DNA of 64,000 nucleotides. Source: Vogesella sp. LIG4 (GTDB taxonomy: Bacteria; Pseudomonadota; Gammaproteobacteria; Burkholderiales; Chromobacteriaceae). Where the stretch lies: contig NZ_LT607802.1 of assembly GCF_900090205.1 (NCBI RefSeq), positions 1,974,554 to 2,038,553 on the forward strand. The letters run 5' to 3'. Position numbers and translations under genes: made by a program. Below, in pieces: positions 1-9,774 of this stretch (its first letter is position 1; the number at the start of each line of letters is the position of its first letter). The notes under the pieces were generated by a model, which did no database searches, was not told the origin of the DNA, and worked only from the letters and a program-made list of their open reading frames with translations.

Positions 1-336
1 CTGCTGTCGCCCGACAGCGACCCGCTGGCGCTGCAGCCGCATCTGGCCAGCCTGCAGCTGATCGCCGTCGACTTCCCGGCGTTTGCCGACGGCCGTGGCT
101 ACAGCATTGCGCGCATTCTGCGCGAACGTTTGGGCTATGGCGGGGAACTCCGCGCAGTTGGCGATGTCTTGCGCGATCAGCTGTCGTATATGGCGCAGGT
201 AGGCTTTGACGCTTTTGCCATCCGCGAGGATCGCTCAGCGGCAGAGGCGCTGGACGGCTTGGCCGATTTTAGTGAACAGTACCAGGGGACCGTACTCAAA
301 CCGGTACCGTTGCTTAAACGGCGTGTTTCGAATTGA
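1..336 (+). CDS. DUF934 family protein, C-terminal part (5' end outside window)
   Basis: The reading frame is open from base 1 and ends at a TGA at 334-336, giving the last 111 residues. The stretch containing VDFPAFADGRGYSIARILRE and a following LRAVGDVLRDQL segment is typical of the DUF934 family. In proteobacteria these proteins are usually encoded next to the sulfite reductase gene cysI and are thought to assist assimilatory sulfate reduction; their biochemistry is not settled. The sulfate-activation genes cysD and cysN lie about 47 kb away in this window, so a cysI-type gene just upstream is expected but cannot be seen. The family call is good; the function is inference from family context. 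Confidence 0.8.
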   Translation: MLSPDSDPLALQPHLASLQLIAVDFPAFADGRGYSIARILRERLGYGGELRAVGDVLRDQLSYMAQVGFDAFAIREDRSAAEALDGLADFSEQYQGTVLKPVPLLKRRVSN

Positions 337-426
337 GGTGTGTCTTTCCGGCAACTTATATGGATAATATCAATACATCCGCATGCCAAAGTGTTGCTTT
401 TTTTATGATTTTTTAAAAATGCGACA

Positions 427-456
427 TTGACATGATGGTTATTGGTTTTCTATAGT
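427..456 (+). promoter_or_regulatory. sigma-70-type promoter of the ompA-like gene
   Basis: A perfect -35 hexamer TTGACA (427-432) is followed after 18 bases by TATAGT (451-456). It lies in an AT-rich stretch upstream of the OmpA-like gene and would give a leader of about 125 bases, in keeping with strong expression of a major outer membrane protein. Confidence 0.65.
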
Positions 457-513
457 CACGCAGGATGCGTTTGTTTTACCTTCCAGACGCAAGCGTGATA
501 GCTGGAATCAGAC

Positions 514-545
514 TGTTCCCTTTAAAAAGCTCATTTTAAAGAACA
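514..545 (+). promoter_or_regulatory. hairpin in the 5' leader of the ompA-like mRNA
   Basis: TGTTC (514-518) and TTTAAAA (521-527) pair with TTTTAAA (534-540) and GAACA (541-545), leaving a two-base CC bulge and a six-base loop. It lies about 40 bases before the start codon. The E. coli ompA leader carries stabilising hairpins, so an mRNA-stability role is plausible but inferred. Confidence 0.45.
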
Positions 546-587
546 GGTTTCACACCGTGATGCTTGCATCAACTTAGAGGATCCAAC

Positions 588-1259
588 ATGAAAAAATCGA
601 TCAAACTGAGCGCCCTGCTTGCCTCCCTGCTGGTGTCTACTGCTGCGATGGCTGCAGCAAACCAAGGCTATTCCGTTGATGGCCAGAACACCAACGTTAT
701 CAAGAACGCATACGGCGAATGCTGGCGTCTGCCGACCACCTACGACAAGGCCCGTGACGGTCTGGTTGAGTGTGGCGATCGCGAAGCACCGAAGCCGGTA
801 GTTGCTGCTCCGGCCCCGGCTCCGGCCCCGGCTCCGGCTCCGGCTGCTCCGCAGTACGTGACCAAGAACGTAAGCCTGTCCGCTGAAGGCCTGTTCCAGT
901 TCAACAGCGCCAAGATCATCGAAGGCAACCAGCAGCTGAACGACCTGGCCAACAGCCTGAAGTCCGACAACCAGCTGAAGTCCGTGACCATCACCGGCCA
1001 CACCGACTACCTGGGTTCCGCCAAGTACAACCAGGCCCTGTCCGAGAAGCGTGCCAACGCTGTTAAGGACTACTTCGTATCCGCTGGTGTACCGTCCGAC
1101 AAGATCACTGCCATCGGCAAGGGCGAGTCCGAAGCCAAGCTGACCGCAGAATGCACCGCCAAGAAGTTCAAGAAGCGTGCTGACCTGATCGCTTGCCTGG
1201 CCGGCGACCGTCGTTTCGACGTAACTGTTGAAACCGCCAAGCAGGAACAAGTGAAGTAA
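588..1259 (+). CDS. OmpA-family outer membrane protein, RmpM-like
   Basis: A 223-residue envelope protein that should anchor the outer membrane to peptidoglycan. Residues 1-22 are a clear signal peptide ending in AMA. A short region with Cys45 and Cys62 (NAYGECW... and VECGD) follows, then an Ala-Pro linker at about 73-88, then an OmpA C-terminal domain at about 95-215. The peptidoglycan-binding signature is visible: TGHTD (136-140), NQALSEKRA (148-156) and DRRFDV (207-212). There is no N-terminal beta-barrel, so the architecture matches neisserial RmpM (class 4 protein), which associates with porins, rather than full-length E. coli OmpA. The start at 588 is preferred over an upstream in-frame ATG (564) because the signal peptide begins here and AGAGG lies at 576-580. 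Codon use looks optimised for high expression. Confidence 0.92.
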   Translation: MKKSIKLSALLASLLVSTAAMAAANQGYSVDGQNTNVIKNAYGECWRLPTTYDKARDGLVECGDREAPKPVVAAPAPAPAPAPAPAAPQYVTKNVSLSAEGLFQFNSAKIIEGNQQLNDLANSLKSDNQLKSVTITGHTDYLGSAKYNQALSEKRANAVKDYFVSAGVPSDKITAIGKGESEAKLTAECTAKKFKKRADLIACLAGDRRFDVTVETAKQEQVK

Positions 1260-1286
1260 TCGGCTAAATCGCTGATCTTCATTGCA

Positions 1287-1315
1287 AAAGCCCCGGCCCT
1301 GCCGGGGCTTTTTGT
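1287..1315 (+). terminator. rho-independent terminator after the ompA-like gene
   Basis: AAAGCCCCGGC (1287-1297) pairs with GCCGGGGCTTT (1301-1311) across a three-base loop and is followed by a T-rich tail. Confidence 0.9.
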
Positions 1316-1384
1316 TTGGGCGTTTGACTGGCGTTGTCGGGGTTGGCTGGTTAAAATCGCCCTTTACCTTGTTTTAGTGCAACC

Positions 1385-2320
1385 ATGCGTGCGTTTCTGG
1401 GAAGCCCTTGCCGTTTCGACCTGCCGCCCTGTGCCTTGACCATAGGCAACTTCGATGGCGTGCACCTGGGGCATCAGCGCATGCTGGCTCGGCTGCGCGA
1501 GGAAGCGAATGCGCGTGGCCTGCCCACCGCGCTGCTGACCTTCGAGCCGCATCCACGTGAATTCTTTGCCAAGGGCCAGCCGCCGGCGCGTCTTTCCGTG
1601 CTGCGCGACAAGCTGCAGTTCCTCGCCCAGGGCGATCTGGTTGACTACGTTTTTATCTACCGCTTCAACCATGCGTTCTCGCGCATGGCAGCGGAAGACT
1701 TCGTGCAGCAGGTGCTGCTGCAGGAGCTGAAAACCCGCTACCTGCTGATCGGTGACGATTTCCAGTTCGGCGCAGACCGCAGGGGCGACTTTGCCTTGCT
1801 GCAGTCGTGCGGCGACTTCGTCATCGAGGCGATGCCGTCGGTGCTGGTGGCCGGTGAGCGCGCCTCCAGCACCCTGGTGCGCGAAAGGTTGGCCGCAGGC
1901 GACCTGGATAGCGCCGCGCGCCTGCTGGGGCGCCCCTATCAGGTGTCCGGCAAGGTGATGCATGGCCAGAAGCTGGGGCGCACCATCGGTTTCCCCACCG
2001 CCAACGTACACTTGCCGCACCGCCGCCCGCCGCTGGAAGGCGTGTTCGTGGTGCAGGTGGATACCCCGGCCGGGCGACTGGGCGGCGTGGCCAGCCTGGG
2101 CAAGAATCCTACCGTGACCGATAGCCAGCACTACAAGCTGGAGGTCTACCTGTTCGACTTCCAGGGTGATCTGTACGGCCAGCGTCTGACCGTGCATTTC
2201 CTGCACAAGCTGCGGGACGAACAGCGCTTTAACGATTTGAACGAGCTGGTGGCGCAGATCGAACACGACGCCGCCAGTGCCAGAACCTATTTGAACAGTT
2301 TGCAACGAGACCAGGCATGA
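1385..2320 (+). CDS. ribF: bifunctional riboflavin kinase / FAD synthetase
   Basis: A 311-residue cytoplasmic enzyme that phosphorylates riboflavin to FMN and adenylates FMN to FAD. The N-terminal nucleotidyltransferase domain carries [10 protein letters not shown] at about residues 22-31. The C-terminal flavokinase domain (from about residue 185) has [10 protein letters not shown] and the later KNPT segment. Length is normal for the family. The stop overlaps the ileS start by four bases (ATGA), so translation is coupled, and the ribF-ileS-lspA-ispH order is widely conserved in proteobacteria. One copy of the dispersed GTTGGCCGCA motif lies inside the gene at 1888-1897. Confidence 0.96.
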   Translation: MRAFLGSPCRFDLPPCALTIGNFDGVHLGHQRMLARLREEANARGLPTALLTFEPHPREFFAKGQPPARLSVLRDKLQFLAQGDLVDYVFIYRFNHAFSRMAAEDFVQQVLLQELKTRYLLIGDDFQFGADRRGDFALLQSCGDFVIEAMPSVLVAGERASSTLVRERLAAGDLDSAARLLGRPYQVSGKVMHGQKLGRTIGFPTANVHLPHRRPPLEGVFVVQVDTPAGRLGGVASLGKNPTVTDSQHYKLEVYLFDFQGDLYGQRLTVHFLHKLRDEQRFNDLNELVAQIEHDAASARTYLNSLQRDQA

Positions 2321-5100
2321 GCATCGACTACCGCAAGACCGTGAACCTGCTGGACACCCCGTTTCCCATGCGCGGTGATCTGGCCAAACGTGAACCCGCC
2401 TGGCTGAAAAGCTGGCAGGAACAGCAGCGCTACCAGAAGCTGCGCCAGATCGCGGCCGGTCGTCCCAAGTTCATCCTGCACGACGGCCCGCCGTACGCCA
2501 ACGGCGACATCCATATCGGCCACGCCGTCAACAAGGTACTGAAGGACATCATCGTCCGCTCCAAGACCCAATCCGGCTTCGACGCTCCCTACGTGCCGGG
2601 CTGGGACTGCCACGGCCTGCCGATCGAGCTGATGGTGGAAAAGCTGCACGGCAAGGAAATCCCGGCTGCCAAGTTCCGCGAACTGTGCCGCGAATACGCC
2701 AGCGAGCAGATCGCCCGCCAGAAGAAGGACTTCATCCGTCTGGGCGTGCTGGGCGACTGGGACAACCCCTACCTGACCATGGCATTCAAGACCGAGGCCG
2801 ACATTGTGCGCACCCTCGGCACCATCTACGAAAACGGCTACCTGATGAAGGGCGAGAAGCCGGTGCACTGGTGTATCGAGTGCGGCTCCGCGCTGGCCGA
2901 GGCCGAGGTGGAATACGAAGACAAGACCTCGCCGGCCATCGACGTGGGCTTCCGCGTGCTGGAAGGCGACAAGCTGGCCGTAGCCTTCGGCCTGCAAGGC
3001 AGCGTGGATGACGCCTACGCGGTGATCTGGACCACCACGCCGTGGACCCTGCCGGCCAACCAGGCGGTAGCGGTCAGCGCCAGCCTTACCTACCAGCTGA
3101 TCGACACCCCCAAGGGCAAGCTGATCCTGGTGAAGGAGCTGGCCGAGTCGGCACTGAAGCGCTACGGCTTTGAAGGTGCGACCGTGCTGGGCGAAACCGT
3201 GGGCGAGCAGCTGGATCTGATCCGCCTGCAGCACCCGTTCTACAGCCGCGAAGTACCGATCATCTGTGGCGACCACGTTACCACCGATGCCGGTACCGGC
3301 CTGGTGCACACTGCGCCGGCGCACGGCCTGGAAGACTTCCAGGTGGGCCAGCAGTACGGCCTGCCGGTGGAAAACCCGGTAGCCGACAACGGCCGCTACA
3401 AGAGCAACACCGAGCTGTTCGCCGGCCTGTCGGTGTGGGAAGCCAACCCGAAAGTCATCGAAACCCTGATCGAGCAGGGCACGCTGATCCAGCAGGACAA
3501 GCTGCTGCACAGCTACCCGCACTGCTGGCGCCACAAGACCCCGATCATCTTCCGCGCCACCGCGCAGTGGTTCATCGGCATGGACAAGGCCGGCAACGAC
3601 GACCAGGTACTGCGCGAGCGCGCCCGGCAGGCGGTGGACAGCACCGAATTCTTCCCGGCCTGGGGCCGTGCCCGCCTGGAAGCCATGATTGGCAACCGCC
3701 CGGACTGGTGCGTATCGCGCCAGCGCAACTGGGGCGTGCCGATGACCTTCTTCGTGCACAAGGAAAGCGGCGAGCTGCACCCGGATTCCGCCGCGCTGCT
3801 GGAACAGGTGGCGCTGCGCATCGAGCAGCAGGGCATCGAAGCCTGGTTCAGCCTGGATGCGGCCGAACTGCTGGGTGAGGATGCGGCCAACTACCGCAAG
3901 CTCAGCGATACCCTGGACGTGTGGTTCGACTCCGGCTCCACCCACTTCGCGGTGCTGAAGCAGCGCCCGGAACTGGCCTGGCCGGCCGACCTGTACCTGG
4001 AAGGCTCCGATCAGCACCGCGGCTGGTTCCAGTCCTCGCTGCTCACCGGCTGCGCCACCATCGGCCGCGCGCCGTACCAGCAGCTGCTGACCCACGGTTT
4101 CGTGGTGGACGGCAAGGGCATGAAGATGTCCAAGTCCAAGGGCAACGTGGTGGCGCCGCAGAAGGTAAACGACACCCTGGGTGCCGACATCCTGCGCCTG
4201 TGGGTGGCTTCCACCGACTACTCCGGCGAGCTGGCGATCTCCGACGAGATCCTCAAGCGCGTGACCGAGAGCTACCGTCGCCTGCGCAACACCATCCGCT
4301 TCCTGCTGGCCAACCTGTCGGACTTCGACCCGATGGAAAACGCCGTGCCGTACGAGCGCCTGGCGGAGATCGACCGCTACGCGCTGATGATGGCCAAGGA
4401 AATGCAGGAGAAGGTAACCGGCGAGCTGTACCCGCGCTACGCCTTCCACCACGCCATGCAGGAGATCGTGAACTACTGCTCGGAAGACCTGGGCGCCTTC
4501 TACCTGGACGTGCTGAAAGACCGCCTGTACACCACCAAGGCCGACAGCCATGCCCGCCGCAGCGCGCAGACCGCGCTGTACCACATCACCCGTAGCCTGC
4601 TGCTGCTGCTGTCGCCGGTACTGTGCTTCACCGCCGACGAAGCCTGGCAGGTGCTGCTGGGCAGCGAGGAGGAAACCCCGCTGTACCACGTGTGGCACGA
4701 GTTCCCGAACCCGGCCGCCGGCAGCGAAGCCGCCCTGGTGGCCAAGTGGCAGGCAATCCGCGATTTCCGCGCCGAGGTGAACAAGGAGATCGAGGCACTG
4801 CGCAGTGCCGAGCAACTGGGTTCCTCGCTGCAGGCCGAGCTGGAAGTGGTGGCTTCCGGCGAGCTGTACCAGCAGCTGGCCAGCCTGGGCGACGATCTCA
4901 AGTTCGTGCTGATCGTGTCGGGCGTGAAGCTGAGCCAGGGCGCCGAGACCCGTATCGCGGTATCGCCGTCCGGCCACGCCAAGTGCGAGCGCTGCTGGCA
5001 TTACCGTGCCGACGTGGGCGCGCATGCCGGCCACGAAACCGTATGCGGCCGTTGCGTGGACAATATCGACGGTGCAGGCGAGGCGCGTATCCATGCTTAA
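2317..5100 (+). CDS. ileS: isoleucyl-tRNA synthetase
   Basis: A 927-residue class I aminoacyl-tRNA synthetase that charges tRNA-Ile. The HIGH signature is at residues 66-69 within GDIHIGHA, and KMSKS at 603-607. A large CP1 editing domain lies between them, and a C-terminal zinc-binding region has a CERCWHYR motif followed by CGRC. Length is that of the bacterial type I enzyme (E. coli about 938). It overlaps ribF by four bases and lspA by eight. TGCGGCCAAC occurs at 3882-3891. Confidence 0.98.
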   Translation: MSIDYRKTVNLLDTPFPMRGDLAKREPAWLKSWQEQQRYQKLRQIAAGRPKFILHDGPPYANGDIHIGHAVNKVLKDIIVRSKTQSGFDAPYVPGWDCHGLPIELMVEKLHGKEIPAAKFRELCREYASEQIARQKKDFIRLGVLGDWDNPYLTMAFKTEADIVRTLGTIYENGYLMKGEKPVHWCIECGSALAEAEVEYEDKTSPAIDVGFRVLEGDKLAVAFGLQGSVDDAYAVIWTTTPWTLPANQAVAVSASLTYQLIDTPKGKLILVKELAESALKRYGFEGATVLGETVGEQLDLIRLQHPFYSREVPIICGDHVTTDAGTGLVHTAPAHGLEDFQVGQQYGLPVENPVADNGRYKSNTELFAGLSVWEANPKVIETLIEQGTLIQQDKLLHSYPHCWRHKTPIIFRATAQWFIGMDKAGNDDQVLRERARQAVDSTEFFPAWGRARLEAMIGNRPDWCVSRQRNWGVPMTFFVHKESGELHPDSAALLEQVALRIEQQGIEAWFSLDAAELLGEDAANYRKLSDTLDVWFDSGSTHFAVLKQRPELAWPADLYLEGSDQHRGWFQSSLLTGCATIGRAPYQQLLTHGFVVDGKGMKMSKSKGNVVAPQKVNDTLGADILRLWVASTDYSGELAISDEILKRVTESYRRLRNTIRFLLANLSDFDPMENAVPYERLAEIDRYALMMAKEMQEKVTGELYPRYAFHHAMQEIVNYCSEDLGAFYLDVLKDRLYTTKADSHARRSAQTALYHITRSLLLLLSPVLCFTADEAWQVLLGSEEETPLYHVWHEFPNPAAGSEAALVAKWQAIRDFRAEVNKEIEALRSAEQLGSSLQAELEVVASGELYQQLASLGDDLKFVLIVSGVKLSQGAETRIAVSPSGHAKCERCWHYRADVGAHAGHETVCGRCVDNIDGAGEARIHA

Positions 5101-5605
5101 AGCCAGCCCCGCGGCTGCCGGCTCGCCGGCAGCCAAGCGCAGCCTGCGCTGGTTCGCTCTGGCGCTGCTGGTGATCGTGCTGGATCAGCTCACCAAGATC
5201 TACTTCAACGGCAGCTACCAGTTCGGCGAGCAGCGCGAGGTCATCCCCGGTGTGCTGAACTTCACCCTGCTGTACAACCCGGGCGCGGCGTTCAGCTTTC
5301 TCGCCGGCGCCGGCGGCTGGCAGAAGTATTTCTTCACGCTGCTGGCCTTCGGTGTGTCCGGCTGGCTGGGCTGGAACATCATGCTGGGCCGCTTCGGCTG
5401 TCTGATGAACCTGGCGGCGTCGTTCATCATCGGCGGCGCGCTGGGCAATGTGATCGACCGCATGATCCACGGTCATGTCATCGATTTCATCCTGGTGCAC
5501 TGGCAGCAGAGCTGGTACTACCCGGCGTTCAACGTGGCCGACAGCTTCATCTGTGTCGGTGCGGCGCTGATGGTGATCGACAGCCTGCACAAGCCGCAGC
5601 ACTGA
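5093..5605 (+). CDS. lspA: lipoprotein signal peptidase (signal peptidase II)
   Basis: A 170-residue inner membrane aspartyl protease that removes signal peptides from diacylglyceryl-modified prolipoproteins. About four hydrophobic segments are visible (starting [15 protein letters not shown]). The conserved regions [10 protein letters not shown] and FNVADSFI carry the two catalytic aspartates. The start at 5093 is chosen because it places the first membrane segment at the usual distance and gives an eight-base overlap with ileS, the normal coupling in this operon. The N-terminal extension before the first membrane segment is Ala-rich and slightly long. Confidence 0.95.
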   Translation: MLKASPAAAGSPAAKRSLRWFALALLVIVLDQLTKIYFNGSYQFGEQREVIPGVLNFTLLYNPGAAFSFLAGAGGWQKYFFTLLAFGVSGWLGWNIMLGRFGCLMNLAASFIIGGALGNVIDRMIHGHVIDFILVHWQQSWYYPAFNVADSFICVGAALMVIDSLHKPQH

Positions 5606-5609
5606 CCCG

Positions 5610-5629
5610 TTGGCCGCCTTGCGGCCAAC
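5610..5629. repeat. inverted pair of the dispersed TGCGGCCAAC motif between lspA and ispH
   Basis: GTTGGCCGC at 5610-5618 (lacking the final A) faces TGCGGCCAAC at 5620-5629, which is followed by CTTTT. The pair sits in the 46-base gap between lspA and ispH and could form a short hairpin. Confidence 0.7.
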
Positions 5630-5651
5630 CTTTTCTTGCAAGGACATTCCG

Positions 5652-6602
5652 ATGACGAAAACCATCATGCTGGCCAACCCGCGCGGCTTCTGCGCCGGCG
5701 TGGACCGTGCCATCGCCATCGTCGAGCGCGCGCTGGAGCTGTACGGCGCGCCTATCTACGTGCGTCACGAAGTGGTGCACAACCGTTTCGTGGTGGAGAA
5801 CCTGCGTGCCAAGGGCGCGGTGTTCATCGAGGAACTGAAGGACGTGCCGGCCGGCAGCACGCTGATCTACTCCGCCCACGGCGTGCCGCTGTCGGTGCGG
5901 CAGGAGGCCGAGGCACTGGGGCTCACCGTGTACGACGCCACCTGCCCGCTGGTGACCAAGGTGCACGTGGAAGTGAAGCGCATGCACCAGTCCGGCATGG
6001 AGATCATCATGATCGGCCACGCCGGCCACCCGGAAGTGGAAGGCACCATGGGCCAGGTGGACGACCACATGTACCTGGTGGAAACCGTGGCCGACGTGGC
6101 GAAGCTGCAGGTGCAGCACCCGGATGCGCTGTCCTACGTCAGCCAGACCACGCTGTCGGTGGATGAAACCCGCGACATCATCGAGGCGCTGAAGGCTCGC
6201 TTCCCGGCGATTCACAGCCCGAAGAAGGACGATATCTGCTACGCCACGCAGAACCGCCAGGACGCGGTGAAGGTGCTGGCCGACCAGTGCGACATCGTCA
6301 TCGTGGTGGGCTCGCCCAACAGTTCCAACTCCAACCGTCTGCGCGAAGTGGCGGCGCTGCGCGGCGTGGACGCCTACATGGTGGACAACGCCAGCCTGCT
6401 GAAGGCGGAATGGTTTGCCGACAAGCGCCAGGTGGGCGTGACCGCCGGTGCCAGCGCGCCGGAGGTGCTGGTGCAGGCGGTGATCGAGCAGATCAAGGCC
6501 TACGGCGCCGGTAACGTCAGCGAGCTGGAAGGCGTGGAGGAGAGCATCACCTTCGCGCTGCCGCCGGGCCTGCGCGAGCCGAAGGCGGGCAGCGCAGCCT
6601 GA
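5652..6602 (+). CDS. ispH: 4-hydroxy-3-methylbut-2-enyl diphosphate reductase
   Basis: A 316-residue iron-sulfur enzyme catalysing the last step of the MEP isoprenoid pathway, reducing HMBPP to IPP and DMAPP. N-terminal [12 protein letters not shown] contains the first cluster cysteine (Cys14). The second is in DATCPLVTK and the third near residue 200 in the DQCDIV segment before [10 protein letters not shown]. The [14 protein letters not shown] substrate-site motif is intact. AAGGAC precedes the start at 5652. It ends the ribF-ileS-lspA-ispH group. Confidence 0.97.
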   Translation: MTKTIMLANPRGFCAGVDRAIAIVERALELYGAPIYVRHEVVHNRFVVENLRAKGAVFIEELKDVPAGSTLIYSAHGVPLSVRQEAEALGLTVYDATCPLVTKVHVEVKRMHQSGMEIIMIGHAGHPEVEGTMGQVDDHMYLVETVADVAKLQVQHPDALSYVSQTTLSVDETRDIIEALKARFPAIHSPKKDDICYATQNRQDAVKVLADQCDIVIVVGSPNSSNSNRLREVAALRGVDAYMVDNASLLKAEWFADKRQVGVTAGASAPEVLVQAVIEQIKAYGAGNVSELEGVEESITFALPPGLREPKAGSAA

Positions 6603-6622
6603 TCCTCCGGCAACCGGAAAGC

Positions 6623-6664
6623 ATGCGGCCAACCCTGAGTCATCGGGGTTGGCCGCATTGTTTT
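6623..6664 (+). terminator. terminator after ispH built from an inverted pair of the dispersed motif
   Basis: ATGCGGCCAACCC (6623-6635) and GGGTTGGCCGCAT (6646-6658) form a perfect 13-base stem followed by TGTTTT. Each arm is a full copy of the TGCGGCCAAC word. The layout matches the DUS-pair terminators of Neisseria, with a different word. Confidence 0.75.
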
Positions 6665-6674
6665 ATGGGTCGCG

Positions 6675-7580
6675 TCAGTATTCGCTTACCGCTTCCAGCG
6701 GCCGCCGTACCGGCAGCTTCTGCAGCAGCAGCCCGCCGAGGATCAGCGCCAGCCCGGCCAGCGTGCTGGGCAGGATGGGCTCGCCCAGCAGCAGGTTGAT
6801 CAGGAATAGCGACAGCATCGGCGACAGGAAGATCAGGTTGGCGATGCGTGCGGTGCTCTGTGTCAGCTTCATCGCCGACAGCCACAGCACGAAGGTAAAG
6901 CCCATCTCCAGCATGCCCACATAGGCGGCGCCGGCGATGCCCTGCCAGGCCACTGGCTGCAGCTCGCCGCGCAGCGCGCACCACAGCAGCGTCAGCGGCA
7001 GCGACAGCAGGAAGTTGAGGGTGAGGCCGATCACCGGCTCGCGCTCGTCGCGGGTATTGAATAACCAGTAGCCGGCCCACAGCAGGGTGGAGAGCAGCGC
7101 GAAGCCGACGCCAGGCAGGTTGCTGAACTGCAGCGCAAACGGCGCGCCGCGGGTGGCGATGGTGAGCACGCCGCCGTAGCACACCACGGCGGCCAGGGCG
7201 TCCTGCGTGCGCAGCCGCTGCCCCAGCACCGGCACCGCCAGCAGGGTCATGGTCAGCGCCCAGGTGTAGTTCAGCGCCTGCGCCTCCTGCGCCGGCAGCA
7301 GCGCATAGGCCTGGAACAGGATCAGGTAGTAGACGAAGGGATTCACCGCCCCCAGCAGCAGCGAGCGGCGCCAGTGGCGGCGCAGCGCCGGCAGCAGCTC
7401 GCCCAGGCGGCGCTGCCAGCCGAGGATGGTAAGCAGCGCCAGCAGCGAGAATGCGCTGGCGTACAGCAGCAGCTGTGCCGGGCTCAGGTGCTGCAGGCTG
7501 ATTTTGAAAGCGGTGGCGACGGTGGACCAGGCAAGTACGGCGGACAGACCAAACAGATAGGCTTTACTTTGTTGCTTCAA
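6675..7580 (-). CDS. EamA/DMT-family transporter, probable metabolite exporter
   Basis: A 301-residue inner membrane protein with about ten hydrophobic segments, forming two EamA repeats (roughly residues 5-140 and 150-290). The family moves amino acids or other small metabolites; the substrate here cannot be told. The start is taken as a TTG at 7580-7578 that overlaps the preceding gene's stop in a TTGA junction, with GGAG about ten bases upstream. This start gives the first membrane segment its usual position, whereas longer in-frame extensions are antisense to other genes and lack membrane character. Last gene of a ubiX-led minus-strand operon. Confidence 0.85.
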   Translation of the reverse strand: MKQQSKAYLFGLSAVLAWSTVATAFKISLQHLSPAQLLLYASAFSLLALLTILGWQRRLGELLPALRRHWRRSLLLGAVNPFVYYLILFQAYALLPAQEAQALNYTWALTMTLLAVPVLGQRLRTQDALAAVVCYGGVLTIATRGAPFALQFSNLPGVGFALLSTLLWAGYWLFNTRDEREPVIGLTLNFLLSLPLTLLWCALRGELQPVAWQGIAGAAYVGMLEMGFTFVLWLSAMKLTQSTARIANLIFLSPMLSLFLINLLLGEPILPSTLAGLALILGGLLLQKLPVRRPLEAVSEY

Positions 7581-9064
7581 AACGGTGGAACTCCGGAACG
7601 CGAAATGCGGTGATTCAGCTCCCGCGTCATCAGCGGCAGCAGGCAGTGGCTGGTGAGGCCGATGGGGCCGCCGGCCTGCTCGCTGTAATGCTCGCCGGCG
7701 CTGGCGTGCACGTCGGCAGCCAGGTGGGCGGCATCCAGCGCTGGCATGCCCTGTGCCAGCAGCGCGGCAATGGCGCCGGCCAGCACATCGCCCTGGCCGG
7801 CCACCGCCAGCGACGGGCTGCCGCGCGTCAGCAGGCGGTAGGGTTGGCCGTAGCGGGCCAGCAGGGTACCACAACCCTTGAGCAGCACCACGCAGTCGAA
7901 GCGCTGCGACAGCTCGCGCACCGCGGCGACGCGGTCGGCCTGCACGCTGGCGGTATCGCTGTCCAGCAGGCGAGCGGCCTCGCTCGGGTGCGGGGTGAGA
8001 ATGGTGTCGCCGCTGCGCTGGTGCAGCAGCTGCTGCAGGCTGTGGTCGGCGGCCAGCAGGTTCAGGCCGTCGGCATCCAGCAGCAGGGTGCCGGGGTGCA
8101 GCAGGGCGCGCTGCAGCGCGGCGTGCGCCTGGTCGCTGAGCCCCAGCCCCGGGCCCACCACCAGCTGGTGGTTGTCCGGAATCAGCAGATTGTGCTGCCA
8201 GGGGCGCAGCATCAGCTCGGGGCACAGCGGGTCCAGCGTCAGCGCGCTGTCCAGCGGGTGCACGAAGATCTTGCCGGCGCCCATGGCCAGCGCGGCGCGG
8301 CCGGCCAGCAGCGCGGCGCCGGTCATGCCCGGCGCGCCGCCGATGATGCTGAGCACGCCATGGCTGCCCTTGTGCGAATCACGGCGCCGGCGCAGCAGCG
8401 CGGCATCGGGCAGCGCCAGGCTGCCGGCAACGGGCGGGTACAGTGTGGGCGGGCAGGCCAGGTCATCGATGATTACCTCGCCGCAGTAGTCTGGGCCGGC
8501 GGCGGTGTACAGGCCGGGCTTGGGGCACAGAAAGCTGAGGGTGACATCGGCATGCAGTGCCACGCCCTGCGGCTGGCCGCTGCCGGCATCCAGCCCGCTG
8601 GGCACGTCGATGGCCAGCTTGCGGCAGGGCAGCTGTTCCAGCTGTTCGATCAGCATGCGCCATTCGCCCTGCAGCGGGCGCGTCAGCCCCACGCCGAACA
8701 GGCCGTCCAGCAGCAGCTCCGGCGGCGGTGCGCTGGCACTGGCGGACAAGGTTGGCCGCACGCTGCCGCCCAGTGCCCGCCATTCGGCCAGCGCCGCCTG
8801 TACCGCGGCGTTGCCTTCCGCTGGCAGCAGCACGTCCACCTGGTAGCCGGCGCGTTGCAGGCGGCAGGCGGCGAACAGCGCGTCGCCGCCGTTGTTGCCG
8901 GGGCCGACTGCCGCCAGGATGCGGCTGGCCGGCGGATAGTGCTTGCTCACCCAGGCGGCGATGCTGTCGGCGGCGCGCTGCATCAGCGCCAGCCCGGCGG
9001 CATCGGCGGCCAGCTCCAGCTGGCGCAGGCCGGGCAGATCCAGCATGTCGGTTTGCGGGTTCAT
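7577..9064 (-). CDS. nnr: bifunctional NAD(P)HX epimerase / ADP-dependent NAD(P)HX dehydratase
   Basis: A 495-residue repair enzyme that reconverts hydrated NADH/NADPH. The N-terminal YjeF_N epimerase domain (about 1-210) has the GPGNNGGDAL nucleotide motif. The C-terminal dehydratase domain, a ribokinase-like fold (about 225-490), has the LTPHPSEAARLL region and the GQGDVLAGAIAALLAQG motif with its catalytic Asp. The start overlaps the ubiX stop in ATGA and the stop overlaps the next gene in TTGA, so the three genes are translationally chained. GTTGGCCGCA lies inside at 8751-8760. Confidence 0.93.
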   Translation of the reverse strand: MNPQTDMLDLPGLRQLELAADAAGLALMQRAADSIAAWVSKHYPPASRILAAVGPGNNGGDALFAACRLQRAGYQVDVLLPAEGNAAVQAALAEWRALGGSVRPTLSASASAPPPELLLDGLFGVGLTRPLQGEWRMLIEQLEQLPCRKLAIDVPSGLDAGSGQPQGVALHADVTLSFLCPKPGLYTAAGPDYCGEVIIDDLACPPTLYPPVAGSLALPDAALLRRRRDSHKGSHGVLSIIGGAPGMTGAALLAGRAALAMGAGKIFVHPLDSALTLDPLCPELMLRPWQHNLLIPDNHQLVVGPGLGLSDQAHAALQRALLHPGTLLLDADGLNLLAADHSLQQLLHQRSGDTILTPHPSEAARLLDSDTASVQADRVAAVRELSQRFDCVVLLKGCGTLLARYGQPYRLLTRGSPSLAVAGQGDVLAGAIAALLAQGMPALDAAHLAADVHASAGEHYSEQAGGPIGLTSHCLLPLMTRELNHRISRSGVPPF

Positions 9065-9675
9065 GCGCGCTCCTCGCCCCAGCGGGGCTGCAGCTGCTGC
9101 GGTACGCGCAGCTGGTCCAGGATGCGGGCGACCACGAAGTCCACCATGTCGTCCACGCTTTGCGGGTGGGTGTAGAAGCCGGGCGAGGGCGGCAGGATGC
9201 ACACGCCGAGGCGCGCCAGCTTGAGCATGTTTTCCAGGTGGATGGCGGACAGCGGCGACTCGCGCGGCACCAGCACCAGCTTGCGGCCTTCCTTGATCGT
9301 TACATCGGCGGCGCGTTCGATCAGGTTGTCGCTCATGCCCTGTGCCACCGCCGCCAGGGTGCCCATCGAGCACGGGCAGATCACCATGGCGTCCGCCGGG
9401 TTGGAGCCGGAGGCCGGCGGCGCGAACCATTCCTCGCGGCCGAACACCCGCAGCTGGCCGTCCGCCGGCTGGTAGCGTGCGGCCAACCATTGCTGCAGCT
9501 CGGCCGGGCGCGAGGGCAGGGTGAGGTTCATTTCCTGCTGCGCCACCACCTGCGCCGCCTGCGAGTACAGCACCCACACCCGCACGCCGGCGGCGAGCAG
9601 GCAGTCGATCAGGCGCAAGCCGTAGGGCAGGCCGGAGGCGCCGGTAAGGGCAACGGTAACGGTGTCAGGTTTCAT
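9061..9675 (-). CDS. ubiX: flavin prenyltransferase UbiX
   Basis: A 204-residue flavoprotein that prenylates FMN to make the cofactor of UbiD decarboxylase in ubiquinone synthesis. The N-terminal VTVALTGASGLPYGLRL is the FMN-binding signature. A later CPCSMGTLAAVAQGMSDNLI segment and the REAP-like VPRESPLSAIHLENML motif are diagnostic. The start at 9675 is chosen because the beta-strand begins right after it; an upstream in-frame ATG adds an unrelated basic leader. It is translationally coupled to the NAD(P)HX repair gene. TGCGGCCAAC lies inside at 9478-9487. Confidence 0.96.
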   Translation of the reverse strand: MKPDTVTVALTGASGLPYGLRLIDCLLAAGVRVWVLYSQAAQVVAQQEMNLTLPSRPAELQQWLAARYQPADGQLRVFGREEWFAPPASGSNPADAMVICPCSMGTLAAVAQGMSDNLIERAADVTIKEGRKLVLVPRESPLSAIHLENMLKLARLGVCILPPSPGFYTHPQSVDDMVDFVVARILDQLRVPQQLQPRWGEERA

Positions 9676-9774
9676 CCGTGGCGGACTCCGGCAGATTCTG
9701 GGTATGGTCTTGCGGCAGCAGGCAAGACGATGCGGGGGCAAGGCAGAGACTGGCGGCGCTGCGAGGCTCCGCTT

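Noticed and set aside
807..850. CCGGCC-type short tandem repeat in the ompA-like gene as a phase-variable tract
   Set aside because: It encodes an Ala-Pro linker in six-base units, so length changes would keep the frame; no sign of on/off switching.
2287..5136. A 949-codon open frame on the minus strand
   Set aside because: It lies antisense to ileS, which has all synthetase motifs. Long antisense frames are common in GC-rich genes, and its product is compositionally odd (Gln/His/Val-rich).
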